From contig CANMIP010000011.1 in assembly GCA_947497945.1 (NCBI GenBank), forward strand, positions 1 through 64,000: 64,000 nt of DNA, given 5' to 3'. Positions within the stretch are counted from its first letter, which is position 1. The number at the start of each line of letters is the position of its first letter. Of this stretch, positions 35,258 to 43,544 are shown one piece after another. The position numbers and the translations under genes are program-made. Below the pieces are notes generated by a model, which did not search any database, was not told the origin of the DNA, and saw nothing but the letters and a program-made list of their open reading frames with translations. The DNA is from an uncultured Tropicimonas sp. (GTDB taxonomy: Bacteria; Pseudomonadota; Alphaproteobacteria; Rhodobacterales; Rhodobacteraceae).

Positions 35258-37630
35258 TCACTCGGACTTCTTGTCAGCCAGGGCGTGGACGGCCTGATCC
35301 ATCACGTCCTGGTGCTCTTCGTTGCTGAGGAAGGCGGGGCTGTTAACCTTGTTCCACAGATCCTCGTTGGTCATGTTCTGGTGACAGCCCATGCACAACC
35401 CGGTGCGCTCCATCTTGTCGCGCATCTCCTGCGGCAGCGGACCGGTCAGCGGCCAGTGCGACCCGACGGTCACGAGCTGCTCGCCATCCTCGGTCACGAT
35501 CCGGCTGAGATCATGGTCGAGCTCCGGAACCGGCTGCGACTGGTACTGGTGCTGGCCGGGGATGATCTCGCCCATGGCCGTCTCCAGATCCACAACGAAG
35601 CCCTTGGTGTAGTCGCTCAGGAAACGACCGCCGCTGATGCCGTAGCCCAGCGCCTTCGGGTTGTTGTGGCAGCTCTCGCAGGTCCGTGCCAGGCGGCCAG
35701 CTGTGTGCGGCTGAACGGCGGCATGGTCGAGGCCCTTGGTGCCACCGGCATCCGGCGTCATCCAGATCTCGTTATGCGCAACCGTGTTGCCGTCCTTGTC
35801 GATCACCGTGGTGATGATCTGGCAGCCCGGCATGAGCGGCGAGACGCGACCTTCCCCGTTGATCCCGAGGGTCGGCTCTTCCCAACGCAGGTAGGAGCGT
35901 GTCTCGGAGACCTTGCCGGCGCTCGTCAGGCCGTTGGTGCCGAGCGGCGCATCCGCCGTCAGACCGTTGGGCTCACGATTGTTGGCATTGGTGATCCAGT
36001 CGACATCCGTCTTGCCTTCGGAATAGTCCACGGTGATGTGGCAGCCATAGCATTGCGGCGCCCAGTCGGCGTGACAGGCGTAGCATTCCATGCTCTCCAT
36101 GTGCTTGCCGACCGACATCATGGCCACTTCCGCATTCGGCGACTTCCAGGTGCCGTCGATCGCGATCTGCTTGAGCACCGGCACTTCGAAATCGATACCG
36201 GACGCGGAGTGCAGAACGACTTTGGAGCCCTTCTTGACGACGTTGCCGAACGGGTTGCCCCGCGCTGTCAGCAGGTAGCCGTCTTCCTCGTCATAGACCT
36301 CCGCGAAATACTGCTCGTCCGTCAGCTCGTCGGTCAGGCCACGGGCGTCCGCAGCGATCTCCTGCTGGAACTCTTCGCCATAGCCGAGCGGCAGTTCCCA
36401 CGGGAACTGGCCAACGGTGCCGTGGCAGTCCTCACACTCGATCTCCACCTGGGCAAGGGTCGTGCCGGGCAGGTTGCCGTCGCCGTGCATATCCACGGTG
36501 GTGTGGCAGTCCTGGCAAAGCATACCGCCTTCGGGGTTGCCTTCGCGCGACTGGACCTGATGGTGCAGGTCGTCCTTGATGAACAGGTAGTTCTTGGTGT
36601 GCAGCTTGGGCTGCTTGCCACCTGTCGGCGAGTAGGGCGAGCCGTACGGGAACTCCATGATGCCCTGGTAGCTCACGCCAATCCGCTTGCCGCGGTTGTG
36701 GCAGGAAGAACAGGTCTCGTTCGGAATGCCCGAATACTCGATATCGCCATGCTTGACCTTGGACTTCCGGGTCGCCTGCAACTGGTGCGTCAGCAGCTTG
36801 CCGGGCTGGTCCTTTGCAATGGTCGGATCGCCGCCCTCGTAGAAGCCCTCGTTCGAATAGGGAACGTGACAGGAGGAGCAGCCCGCACCGCGGTAGTCGC
36901 CGCGCTTCTCACGACCATTCACGCCAACGTGGCACCGCTGACATTGCTGGCGCGAATAAGTGATACCGGCGAGGTTCGGATGCTCGGAGATCTGGTCCAC
37001 ATCAACTTCCGGCACCTGCTCCATCGAGTCAGGCATCTGGTCGGGATGCGATTCCGCGAAAGCGACCATGTATTCCTTGTAGGCATCCGTGCCCACGGTC
37101 GGAACATAGCCGTCCTCGTCCACCAGCGTGTAGTTGCCATAGACCGAACGATGCGTGTCCAGCACGCCCCAGGACCACAGGTTGCCCTGCAGCTTGCCGG
37201 CCTCGGTGTTCATCAGCGACTTGATCAGGCGCTCCGAATACCCCTCGTGACAGCCAGACTGGCCGCAGGTGTTCTCGGCAATCCAGACAGCGCCAGGATC
37301 GGGGTAGAACATCTGCGGGCCACCATCCTCGATCATCGTGGCATGGGCACCGGCATGGGCCTCGTCAGGCGTGAGCCCGAGCACGTTGCCGCCGTGACAG
37401 ACCGTACAGCCCGCCGCGTCGTCATAATCGGTTCCGAGCGCCTCGATGGTCTCCATCATGACGCCTTCGGTGAATTTCTCGATGCCCTCATGGCACGAAA
37501 GACAGCCTTTCTCGGCTGCCAGCTCGGCACTGACCGTCATCACTTCGGCATCTGCCGAGGCGCTGTCCTGGGCCATCGCAAATCCGACGGAACCCAGAAG
37601 CAGGGTCAATGTCAGGAACATGCGTTTCAC
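35258..37630 (-). CDS. Periplasmic 12-heme cytochrome c of unknown function
   Basis: The 790-residue protein has a Sec signal peptide (cleavage after AMA, residue 20) and twelve heme-attachment motifs. Eleven are CXXCH, with first cysteines at 43, 75, 230, 251, 307, 372, 399, 516, 527, 651 and 746. The motif at 122-128 is CGQSGCH, a CX4CH. Heme-free stretches (135-225, 410-510, 535-645) suggest folded domains between heme groups. It should move electrons or reduce a substrate in the periplasm. No known family (NrfA, octaheme tetrathionate reductase, HAO, MccA) fits in length and motif order. It is divergent from the FNR-type gene and preceded by an FNR-like dyad. Confidence 0.85.
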   Translation of the reverse strand: MKRMFLTLTLLLGSVGFAMAQDSASADAEVMTVSAELAAEKGCLSCHEGIEKFTEGVMMETIEALGTDYDDAAGCTVCHGGNVLGLTPDEAHAGAHATMIEDGGPQMFYPDPGAVWIAENTCGQSGCHEGYSERLIKSLMNTEAGKLQGNLWSWGVLDTHRSVYGNYTLVDEDGYVPTVGTDAYKEYMVAFAESHPDQMPDSMEQVPEVDVDQISEHPNLAGITYSRQQCQRCHVGVNGREKRGDYRGAGCSSCHVPYSNEGFYEGGDPTIAKDQPGKLLTHQLQATRKSKVKHGDIEYSGIPNETCSSCHNRGKRIGVSYQGIMEFPYGSPYSPTGGKQPKLHTKNYLFIKDDLHHQVQSREGNPEGGMLCQDCHTTVDMHGDGNLPGTTLAQVEIECEDCHGTVGQFPWELPLGYGEEFQQEIAADARGLTDELTDEQYFAEVYDEEDGYLLTARGNPFGNVVKKGSKVVLHSASGIDFEVPVLKQIAIDGTWKSPNAEVAMMSVGKHMESMECYACHADWAPQCYGCHITVDYSEGKTDVDWITNANNREPNGLTADAPLGTNGLTSAGKVSETRSYLRWEEPTLGINGEGRVSPLMPGCQIITTVIDKDGNTVAHNEIWMTPDAGGTKGLDHAAVQPHTAGRLARTCESCHNNPKALGYGISGGRFLSDYTKGFVVDLETAMGEIIPGQHQYQSQPVPELDHDLSRIVTEDGEQLVTVGSHWPLTGPLPQEMRDKMERTGLCMGCHQNMTNEDLWNKVNSPAFLSNEEHQDVMDQAVHALADKKSE

Positions 37631-37670
37631 GAACGAGTCCTCCCCTGGTTGATATTATTCTTCCCTGAAA

Positions 37671-37688
37671 GGTAACGCGGCCGTTACC
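37671..37688. promoter_or_regulatory. Palindrome in the 12-heme promoter
   Basis: GGTAACG and CGTTACC form a perfect 7-bp inverted repeat around a 4-base centre. It lies 10 bases from the FNR-like dyad, about where the -10 region of an FNR-activated minus-strand promoter would fall. It could be a second operator or the first hairpin of the transcript. Confidence 0.5.
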
Positions 37689-37697
37689 GGGATTGCC

Positions 37698-37711
37698 CTG
37701 ACTTTTGTCAG
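37698..37711. promoter_or_regulatory. FNR/CRP-type operator dyad
   Basis: CTGACTTTTGTCAG is a symmetrical 14-bp site, 68 bases upstream of the 12-heme start and 144 upstream of the FNR-type gene. It is identical at 12 of 14 positions to the site before napF. The TGA/TCA half sites fit the E-x-x-S-R recognition helix of the FNR-type protein encoded alongside. Confidence 0.7.
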
Positions 37712-37854
37712 AATTCCAACGATTGGCGGGCCCGGGCCCCGCCCCGCGGCCGGTCGTGCGACGAAGCACTTAGTTGATCCAGCGCAAGGAATTGCGCCGA
37801 AACCGTGTATAGTGAGGTCCGAAGTCAGCCTTCTTTTCGCGAACAGGGCCGCAC

Positions 37855-38640
37855 ATGATACATGGACGACAGGCCGCCGAGGCCAAAGCAGGACTGCCGA
37901 ATTGCGGAAGTTGCGGGCGTATGCTCTGTACGTTTCTGCCGCGCGACCCGAGCCAGGTCGTGCAACAGAAGCATTTCCTCAAACGAGGCGACCGGCTCGA
38001 CTCTGTCGAGGCCGATGGCTGCATGCGGTTCTGGATCGTCGTGCATGGCACGGCCGCCTCCTGCACCGCCTTTGAAGACGGGCGCCGGCAGATCGTCAGC
38101 CTTGAGACGCGGGGCGAGACGATCTGTTCGCTGATGGCTGGGCCGGGCACGCAGAACTGGCTCGAAGCGCTGTCGGACTGCATGATCTGCGAGGTGGACC
38201 TGTCCAGCCGTGCCCGCGAGCTGCATGGCGATCCCGCCTTCCTCGCGGCAACCTTCCATGTTGTCCACCGCAGGCTGGAGCGCTGCCAGACCCATGTCAC
38301 CACGCTGGGGCGGCTCGATTCGGTCGAGCGGGTCACGCTGTTTCTCGCCGAGATGGCCGTGCGCGCGGGCGCCACACCGGACACACAGCCGCTGGTGGCC
38401 CTGCCGATGTCGCGTGAGGATATCGCAGACTATCTGGGATTGAACTCCGAGACCGTGAGCCGGATCCTGTCAAAGCTGAAAAAGTCGAAGCTGGTCAAGT
38501 TCCTGTCGCCTTCGGAATACGTGATCCCTGATCTCTCCGAACTCGACCGCCGCCTGCCTGTGGACATTCCCACGCCGCAGATCTTCCGCTCCGAAGTGGT
38601 CCCCGCCGGACCGAGCACGCTGCACGAGGTCTCCGCATGA
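37855..38640 (+). CDS. FNR-type Crp-family transcriptional regulator
   Basis: The 261-residue regulator has an N-terminal cysteine cluster (Cys17, Cys20, Cys25) and a further Cys112 in CMICEVDL, placed like the four cluster ligands of FNR. A cyclic-nucleotide-binding-like beta barrel follows. The C-terminal helix-turn-helix (MSREDIADYLGLNSETVSR) has the E-x-x-S-R recognition residues of FNR. It probably senses oxygen through a [4Fe-4S] cluster, although the third cysteine is one residue closer than in E. coli FNR. AGGG precedes the start. Its stop overlaps ccmF (ATGA), which is unusual and ties it to the heme-lyase genes. Confidence 0.85.
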   Translation: MIHGRQAAEAKAGLPNCGSCGRMLCTFLPRDPSQVVQQKHFLKRGDRLDSVEADGCMRFWIVVHGTAASCTAFEDGRRQIVSLETRGETICSLMAGPGTQNWLEALSDCMICEVDLSSRARELHGDPAFLAATFHVVHRRLERCQTHVTTLGRLDSVERVTLFLAEMAVRAGATPDTQPLVALPMSREDIADYLGLNSETVSRILSKLKKSKLVKFLSPSEYVIPDLSELDRRLPVDIPTPQIFRSEVVPAGPSTLHEVSA

Positions 38641-40613
38641 TCGTCGAACTCGGGCATTTTGCCCTCTGCCTGGCGCTGATCGCCGCGCTGGTCCAGTCCA
38701 CTGTCCCGCTCTGGGGTACGGCCACGGGATCACCGGCGGCAATGAAGACCGCCGACACCGCCGCCCAGATCCAGTTCCTTGCCACGGCCGCCGCCTTCGC
38801 CGCGCTGACCTGGGCCTTCGTCGCCTCCGATTTCTCGGTGATGACCGTCGCGGCCAACTCGCACAGCTCCAAGCCGATGATCTACAAGATCTCCGGCGTC
38901 TGGGCGAACCACGAGGGCTCGATGCTGCTCTGGGTGCTGATGCTGTCGCTTTTCGGCGTCCTGATCTCGATCTTCGGCGGCGTCATCCCGGTTGTCATGC
39001 GCGCCACGGTCCTCGCCATCCAGGCGATGATCGGCGTCGGCTTCTATCTCTTCATCCTGCTGACCTCGAACCCGTTCGAGCGCATCGCCAACGCGCCGAT
39101 CAACGGGCAAGGCATGAACCCGTTGCTGCAGGATCCCGGCGTCGCCTTCCACCCGCCGCTGCTTTATCTCGGCTATGTCGGATTCTCGACCGCCTTCTCC
39201 TTCGCCGTCGCCGCTCTCATCACCGGCCGGGTCGATCCGGCCTGGGCGCGCTGGATGCGGCCCTGGGTGCTGCTGGCCTGGTCCGGGCTGACCGCCGGCA
39301 TCGCGCTCGGCTCCTGGTGGGCCTATTACGAGCTTGGTTGGGGCGGGTTCTGGTTCTGGGACCCGGTCGAGAACGCGTCTTTCATGCCCTGGCTCATCGG
39401 CACGGCGCTGCTGCATTCCGCAATCGTGGTCGAGAAGCGCAACGCGCTGCTGAAATGGACCATCTTGCTGGCGATCCTGACCTTCTCGCTCTCCTTGATC
39501 GGCACCTTCCTCGTCCGCTCCGGTATCCTGACCTCGGTCCATGCCTTCGCGACCGATCCCGAGCGTGGCGCCTTCATCCTGCTGCTGCTCTGCATCGCCA
39601 TCGGCGGCGCGCTCACGCTTTACGCCTGGCGTGCGCCCAAGCTTTTCGATGGCGGCGTCTTCTCGACCTATTCGCGCGAAACCGGGCTGTTGCTGAACAA
39701 CCTGCTGCTGGCCGCCGCCTGTGGCGTGGTCTTCGTCGGCACGCTCTACCCGCTCTTCCTCGAGCTTTGGAACGGCGCCAAGATCTCGGTCGGCGCGCCC
39801 TATTTCAACAAGACCTTCCTGCCGATCTTCGGGCTGACCATGCTCTTCGCCGGTATCGGCCCCTTCATGGCCTGGAAACGCGCCAACCGACATGACGTGA
39901 TCCGCCGAACCACCCTCACCACGGGGATCTCGGCGGCCCTCACCGTCGGGCTCGCGCTCCTGTTCGGCCTCGCCGATGCTGTCGGGCTGCTCGGCGCCTT
40001 CATCGCCTGCTTCCTCGCAACCGCCACCCTGCTGGATTACGGCCGCCGCATCGGCCTGCCGCAAGCCAGCCCGACGGTCGCGCTCCGCCGTGCCATCGGC
40101 CTGCCCGCCTCCGCCTACGGTCTCTATATCGGCCATGCCGGCCTTGCGGTTGCCGCCGCAGGCGTCATTGCCGTCTCGGTCTGGAGTTCCGAAGTCATCC
40201 AGACCACGGCACCGGGGACGCCCGTCACCGTCGGACCCTACGAGTTCACCCTGCGCGATGTCCGTTCCGGCAATGGTCCGAACTACCAGACGACCTTTGC
40301 CAAGGTCGATGTCAGCCGCGATGGCGCCCATGTCACCACCCTGGAGCCGGAGCGGCGTTTCTATCCCGTCGAGCGCCAACCGACGACAGAAGCCGGCATT
40401 GTCACGCTCTGGCATGGCGATCTCTATGCCGTGCTCGGCGATCCCAATGGCGCGGGCGGCTACGTGACCCGCTACTACTACAATCCCGGCGTCCCCTGGA
40501 TGTGGACCGGCGCGCTCATGATCACGCTTGCAGCGCTGATCTCTCTGGCCGACCGCCGCCTCCGGATCGGTGCCCCTGCGCCGCGCAAGCCGGCCGCGCA
40601 GCCGGCGGAATAA
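38637..40613 (+). CDS. ccmF: Cytochrome c heme lyase subunit CcmF/NrfE
   Basis: The 658-residue membrane protein has about 14-15 helices and the heme-handling WWD signature WGGFWFWDPVEN at residues 235-246. Flanking periplasmic histidines and the long C-terminal periplasmic domain of the CcmF family (about 560-625) are also present. It joins heme from CcmE to apocytochrome thiols together with CcmH and CcmI. Only ccmF-H-I are here, with no ccmABCDE, and they follow an FNR-type regulator beside a 12-heme gene. This is therefore probably a dedicated NrfEFG-like set rather than the general system. Confidence 0.92.
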   Translation: MIVELGHFALCLALIAALVQSTVPLWGTATGSPAAMKTADTAAQIQFLATAAAFAALTWAFVASDFSVMTVAANSHSSKPMIYKISGVWANHEGSMLLWVLMLSLFGVLISIFGGVIPVVMRATVLAIQAMIGVGFYLFILLTSNPFERIANAPINGQGMNPLLQDPGVAFHPPLLYLGYVGFSTAFSFAVAALITGRVDPAWARWMRPWVLLAWSGLTAGIALGSWWAYYELGWGGFWFWDPVENASFMPWLIGTALLHSAIVVEKRNALLKWTILLAILTFSLSLIGTFLVRSGILTSVHAFATDPERGAFILLLLCIAIGGALTLYAWRAPKLFDGGVFSTYSRETGLLLNNLLLAAACGVVFVGTLYPLFLELWNGAKISVGAPYFNKTFLPIFGLTMLFAGIGPFMAWKRANRHDVIRRTTLTTGISAALTVGLALLFGLADAVGLLGAFIACFLATATLLDYGRRIGLPQASPTVALRRAIGLPASAYGLYIGHAGLAVAAAGVIAVSVWSSEVIQTTAPGTPVTVGPYEFTLRDVRSGNGPNYQTTFAKVDVSRDGAHVTTLEPERRFYPVERQPTTEAGIVTLWHGDLYAVLGDPNGAGGYVTRYYYNPGVPWMWTGALMITLAALISLADRRLRIGAPAPRKPAAQPAE

Positions 40614-40617
40614 GGCA

Positions 40618-41118
40618 ATGAGAATCAGAGCAAGCATTCAAGCTGCGAAACGCCACGCCCGCCGTTCCCTGACGGTCGGGCTGCTGGCGCTCGTTGCGAC
40701 ATCCGCCCTTGCACTCGACCCGTCCGAGATGTTCGAAGATCCGGCCAAGGAGGCCCGCGCCCGGGAGATCGGCCGCGAGCTGCGTTGCCTCGTCTGCCAG
40801 AACCAGTCAATCTTCGATTCCAATGCCGAGCTGGCCAAGGATCTCCGCGTTGTCGTGCGCGAGCGCATGGAGGAAGGCGATAGCGATGCCGAGGTTCTCG
40901 AATATGTCAGGTCCCGCTTCGGCGACTATGTGCTGCTGGAACCGCCCGTCTCTGCCCAGACCTGGTTGCTCTGGCTCGCCCCGGCCGGCTTCATCGCCCT
41001 GGGTGTTCTCACCATGCTGAGCTACCTGCGCAACCGGCGCAAACCCGGCGAGACGTTGCCGGAACTGTCGGATGCGGATCGCGCGGAAGCCCGCCGCCTG
41101 CTGGGAGAAGAAACATGA
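40618..41118 (+). CDS. ccmH: Cytochrome c maturation thiol-reductase subunit CcmH/NrfF
   Basis: The 166-residue protein has an N-terminal signal or anchor helix and the redox motif LRCLVCQNQSIFDSNAELA (Cys57 and Cys60). A C-terminal membrane helix (WLLWLAPAGFIALGVLTML) and a short charged tail complete it. It keeps the apocytochrome CXXCH thiols reduced for heme attachment. The start at 40618 is five bases after the ccmF stop; GGCGGAATAAGG lies upstream. Its end overlaps ccmI (ATGA). Confidence 0.92.
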   Translation: MRIRASIQAAKRHARRSLTVGLLALVATSALALDPSEMFEDPAKEARAREIGRELRCLVCQNQSIFDSNAELAKDLRVVVRERMEEGDSDAEVLEYVRSRFGDYVLLEPPVSAQTWLLWLAPAGFIALGVLTMLSYLRNRRKPGETLPELSDADRAEARRLLGEET

Positions 41119-42533
41119 TCGTCTGGGCCGCCGCCACGCTCATCGCGCTCCTTGCCGGGCTCTGGATTGCCCGCCCGTTCTTGCGGCGTGGCACGATGGA
41201 GATGGATGCCGCCGACAGTACGATCTCGATCTATCGCGACCAGATCGCAGAGATCGAACGGGATCGCGAGGCTGGCCTCATCAGCCCGGCCGAATGCGAC
41301 GCCGCACGCGGCGAGATCGAACGCCGCGCCCTCGCCGCCGCCCGCACTCTCGACCAGGGCTTTTTCATGGGCCACCGCTCGGTGCCGGCCGCGCTCGGCA
41401 TTTCCGGCCTTTGCCTCGCCGCCGCCCTCGGCACCTATGCCCTGCTTGGAACGCCGCAGGCTCCGGACCAGCCCCTCGCGGCGCGGCGTTCCGAAATGCT
41501 TACGCAAGGCGCGGCTTCCGGCAATATCGCAAGCTCTATCCAGCTCCTGATCGATGCGAGTGAGGCGGACCCGGAGGATCTCGAAACCTGGTGGCTTCTG
41601 GCCAAGTCGCATGCCCAGGTCGGCGATCACACCGCGGCCGCCGAAGCCTATCGGCGCGCGGCCGAGCTGTCGCAGAATGATCCCGAGATCCTCTCCGCCT
41701 ATGGCGAGGAGATGACGCTGGCCAATGGCAACAAGGTTCCGCCTGCCGCACGGATCGTCTTCGAGCAGGTGCTGGCCGAGCATCCCGACCCACGGGCGCG
41801 CTACTACGTGGCGCTGGCCAAGGCGCAGTCGCAGGACTTCGAGGGCGCGATCCACGATTGGGCCGCGCTGCTGTCGGACTCGCCGCCCGGTGCCGGCTGG
41901 GAGCCGATGGTCCGGCGCGATATCGTCAACATGGCCCGCTTCCTGGAGGTCGACCTGCTTGGCTATCTTCCCGACGCCACCGCCGAGGAGATCGCCGCGG
42001 CCGGCGGCAGCGCTCCCGCCGACAGCGGCGCGCGCATTGCCGAGCTGGAAACCGCTCTCAAGGCCGATCCGGCGGATTACAAGGCCTGGATCGAGCTTGC
42101 CCAGCTGCGTGCGGCCGTCGGCAATGCCGAAGAGGCTCTTGCCGCGCTTCAAGCCGGGCGTGACCATTTCCGCGCCGCCCCCTTCGTGCTGCAGAAATTC
42201 GACGAGACCGCCCGCGCGCTCGGGCTCGACATGCTCGACCGTGGCCCCGGAGTCTCCGGTCCCGATGCGGAGCAGGTGGCCACGATTTCCGCCCTGAGCC
42301 AGCAGGAGCAGGACGAGATGATCGATGGCATGGTCGCGGGGCTGGCCGCGAAACTGGAAGAAAACCCGGAGAATCTCGACGGCTGGGTCATGCTGGTCCG
42401 CTCCTATGCCAATCTCGGGCGAATGGAGAAGGCGCGCGCCGCCTATGAGGCCGCGCTGGCGCAATATGCCGGGCGCGAGGCGGCGCTGGCAGCGCTGCGG
42501 GATGGCGCCGGGGCGGTGCTTGGCGCGAACTGA
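41115..42533 (+). CDS. ccmI: Cytochrome c maturation TPR protein CcmI/NrfG
   Basis: The 472-residue protein has two N-terminal membrane helices (residues about 3-20 and 93-112) around a cytoplasmic leucine-zipper-like loop. A periplasmic TPR domain follows, with repeats near 150-225 and 310-360 and a last set near 420-460. CcmI binds the C-terminus of apocytochromes and hands them to CcmF/CcmH. It is the last of the coupled fnr-ccmF-ccmH-ccmI genes, joined by four-base overlaps except for a five-base gap before ccmH. Confidence 0.88.
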   Translation: MIVWAAATLIALLAGLWIARPFLRRGTMEMDAADSTISIYRDQIAEIERDREAGLISPAECDAARGEIERRALAAARTLDQGFFMGHRSVPAALGISGLCLAAALGTYALLGTPQAPDQPLAARRSEMLTQGAASGNIASSIQLLIDASEADPEDLETWWLLAKSHAQVGDHTAAAEAYRRAAELSQNDPEILSAYGEEMTLANGNKVPPAARIVFEQVLAEHPDPRARYYVALAKAQSQDFEGAIHDWAALLSDSPPGAGWEPMVRRDIVNMARFLEVDLLGYLPDATAEEIAAAGGSAPADSGARIAELETALKADPADYKAWIELAQLRAAVGNAEEALAALQAGRDHFRAAPFVLQKFDETARALGLDMLDRGPGVSGPDAEQVATISALSQQEQDEMIDGMVAGLAAKLEENPENLDGWVMLVRSYANLGRMEKARAAYEAALAQYAGREAALAALRDGAGAVLGAN

Positions 42534-42626
42534 CGCGGGTCTTTTGGACGACTGCTCCCCTTTGGGCTCTTGTCACCGCGCAGCGGGCGCGGGATTGTGC
42601 GCGCGACAAGTTTCAGGAGGACAGAA

Positions 42627-42899
42627 ATGCTCGTCGCCCTTATCGCCAAGGACAAGAAAGGCGCCCTTCAGATCCGCAAGGACAACCGTCCGGCGCATGT
42701 CGACCACCTCAAATCCAACGACATCGTGCGCCAGGCCGGACCGCTGCTGGACGGCGCCGGAGAGATGTGCGGATCGCTGGTGATCTTCGAGGTCGACGAA
42801 ATTGCGCAGGTCGAGGCCTGGGCTGCGGTCGATCCCTATGCCAAGGCGGGACTGTTCGAGAGCGTCGAGATCGTCCCCTGGAACCGGGTAATCGGGTGA
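42627..42899 (+). CDS. YciI-like protein
   Basis: This 90-residue single-domain protein has the YciI ferredoxin-like fold pattern, with an early MLVALIAKDKKGALQIRKD, a HVDHL segment holding the conserved histidine, GSLVIFEVD and a C-terminal DPYAKAGLFESVEIVPW. YciI proteins are small enzymes or metabolite-binding proteins of unclear role. AGGAGGACAG precedes the start. Its stop overlaps the EVE-domain gene by one base. Confidence 0.88.
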   Translation: MLVALIAKDKKGALQIRKDNRPAHVDHLKSNDIVRQAGPLLDGAGEMCGSLVIFEVDEIAQVEAWAAVDPYAKAGLFESVEIVPWNRVIG

Positions 42900-43318
42900 T
42901 GGCCTATTGGCTGTTCAAATCGGAGCCGAACACCTGGTCCTGGGCGGACCAGGTCGCAAGGGGCGAGGCCGGCGAGCAATGGGATGGCGTGCGCAACTAC
43001 CAGGCGCGCAACAACATGCGGCTGATGCAGCTCGGAGATCATGGCTTCTTCTATCACTCGCTGAAGGAGAAGGCGGTCGTCGGGATTGTCGAGGTCTGTG
43101 CGCTCTCCCATCCCGACAGTACGACGGATGACCCGCGTTGGGACTGCGTCGATATCCGCGCGATCTGCCCGCTGGAGCGACCTGTGACCCTCGCCGAGGT
43201 CAAGGCGCACCCGGACCTCTCTGAGATGGTCCTGGCGAACAACACCCGACTCTCGGTTCAGCCCGTAAGTGATTCGGAATGGCGAATCATCTGCGCGCTT
43301 GGCGGGGTCGCCCTCTAG
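42899..43318 (+). CDS. EVE-domain protein
   Basis: The 139-residue protein begins MAYWLFKSEPNTWSWADQVA and has the PUA-like EVE-domain motifs WDGVRNYQARNNMR, LGDHGFFYHS, VGIVEV and a late LSVQPVSDSEW. EVE domains bind modified bases in DNA or RNA. It is translationally coupled to the YciI gene (TGATG). Both lie between the heme-lyase genes and nap but are common housekeeping partners in alphaproteobacteria, so they may be unrelated to the respiratory genes. Confidence 0.9.
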   Translation: MAYWLFKSEPNTWSWADQVARGEAGEQWDGVRNYQARNNMRLMQLGDHGFFYHSLKEKAVVGIVEVCALSHPDSTTDDPRWDCVDIRAICPLERPVTLAEVKAHPDLSEMVLANNTRLSVQPVSDSEWRIICALGGVAL

Positions 43319-43369
43319 GCGCGCCAACACAGATCGGCAAAATCATTCCCCGAAATTGAATGTTTATTG

Positions 43370-43403
43370 TTGAGTCTGCCGGCAAAATCGCCGACAGGCT
43401 CAA
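43370..43403 (+). other. Imperfect hairpin after the EVE gene
   Basis: TTGAGTCTGCCGG (43370-43382) pairs with CCGACAGGCTCAA (43391-43403) except for one G-U and one C-A position, over an 8-base loop. It lies between the EVE stop and the napF operator and may separate the two transcripts. Confidence 0.5.
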
Positions 43404-43471
43404 CTGATAACACAAAAATACTACTGTATTTCAAGTGGTTGCGCGAATGGCTGCGACATTATCATTCCGCC

Positions 43472-43485
43472 CTGATTTATGTCAG
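43472..43485. promoter_or_regulatory. FNR/CRP-type operator dyad before napF
   Basis: CTGATTTATGTCAG matches the site before the 12-heme gene at 12 of 14 positions. A -10-like GATACT follows at 43506-43511, 20 bases from the site, which is the class II FNR arrangement and would place the transcript start near 43518-43520. Confidence 0.7.
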
Positions 43486-43544
43486 ATTGTGCCAGAAAGT
43501 GATGCGATACTAGGCATTATATGAATGCCAAGTCAGGGGCCGCC

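Noticed and set aside
35231-37675. 814-codon plus-strand frame opposite the 12-heme gene
   Set aside because: It mirrors the real gene's codon structure; the minus strand has a signal peptide and twelve heme motifs, the plus strand has nothing recognisable.
38730-40637. 635-codon minus-strand frame opposite ccmF
   Set aside because: Its translation is a charged, low-complexity shadow of the hydrophobic CcmF frame.
43521-43544. Earlier ATG for napF
   Set aside because: The predicted FNR-dependent transcript would start at about this ATG, and it has no ribosome site, whereas AGGGG lies before 43545.
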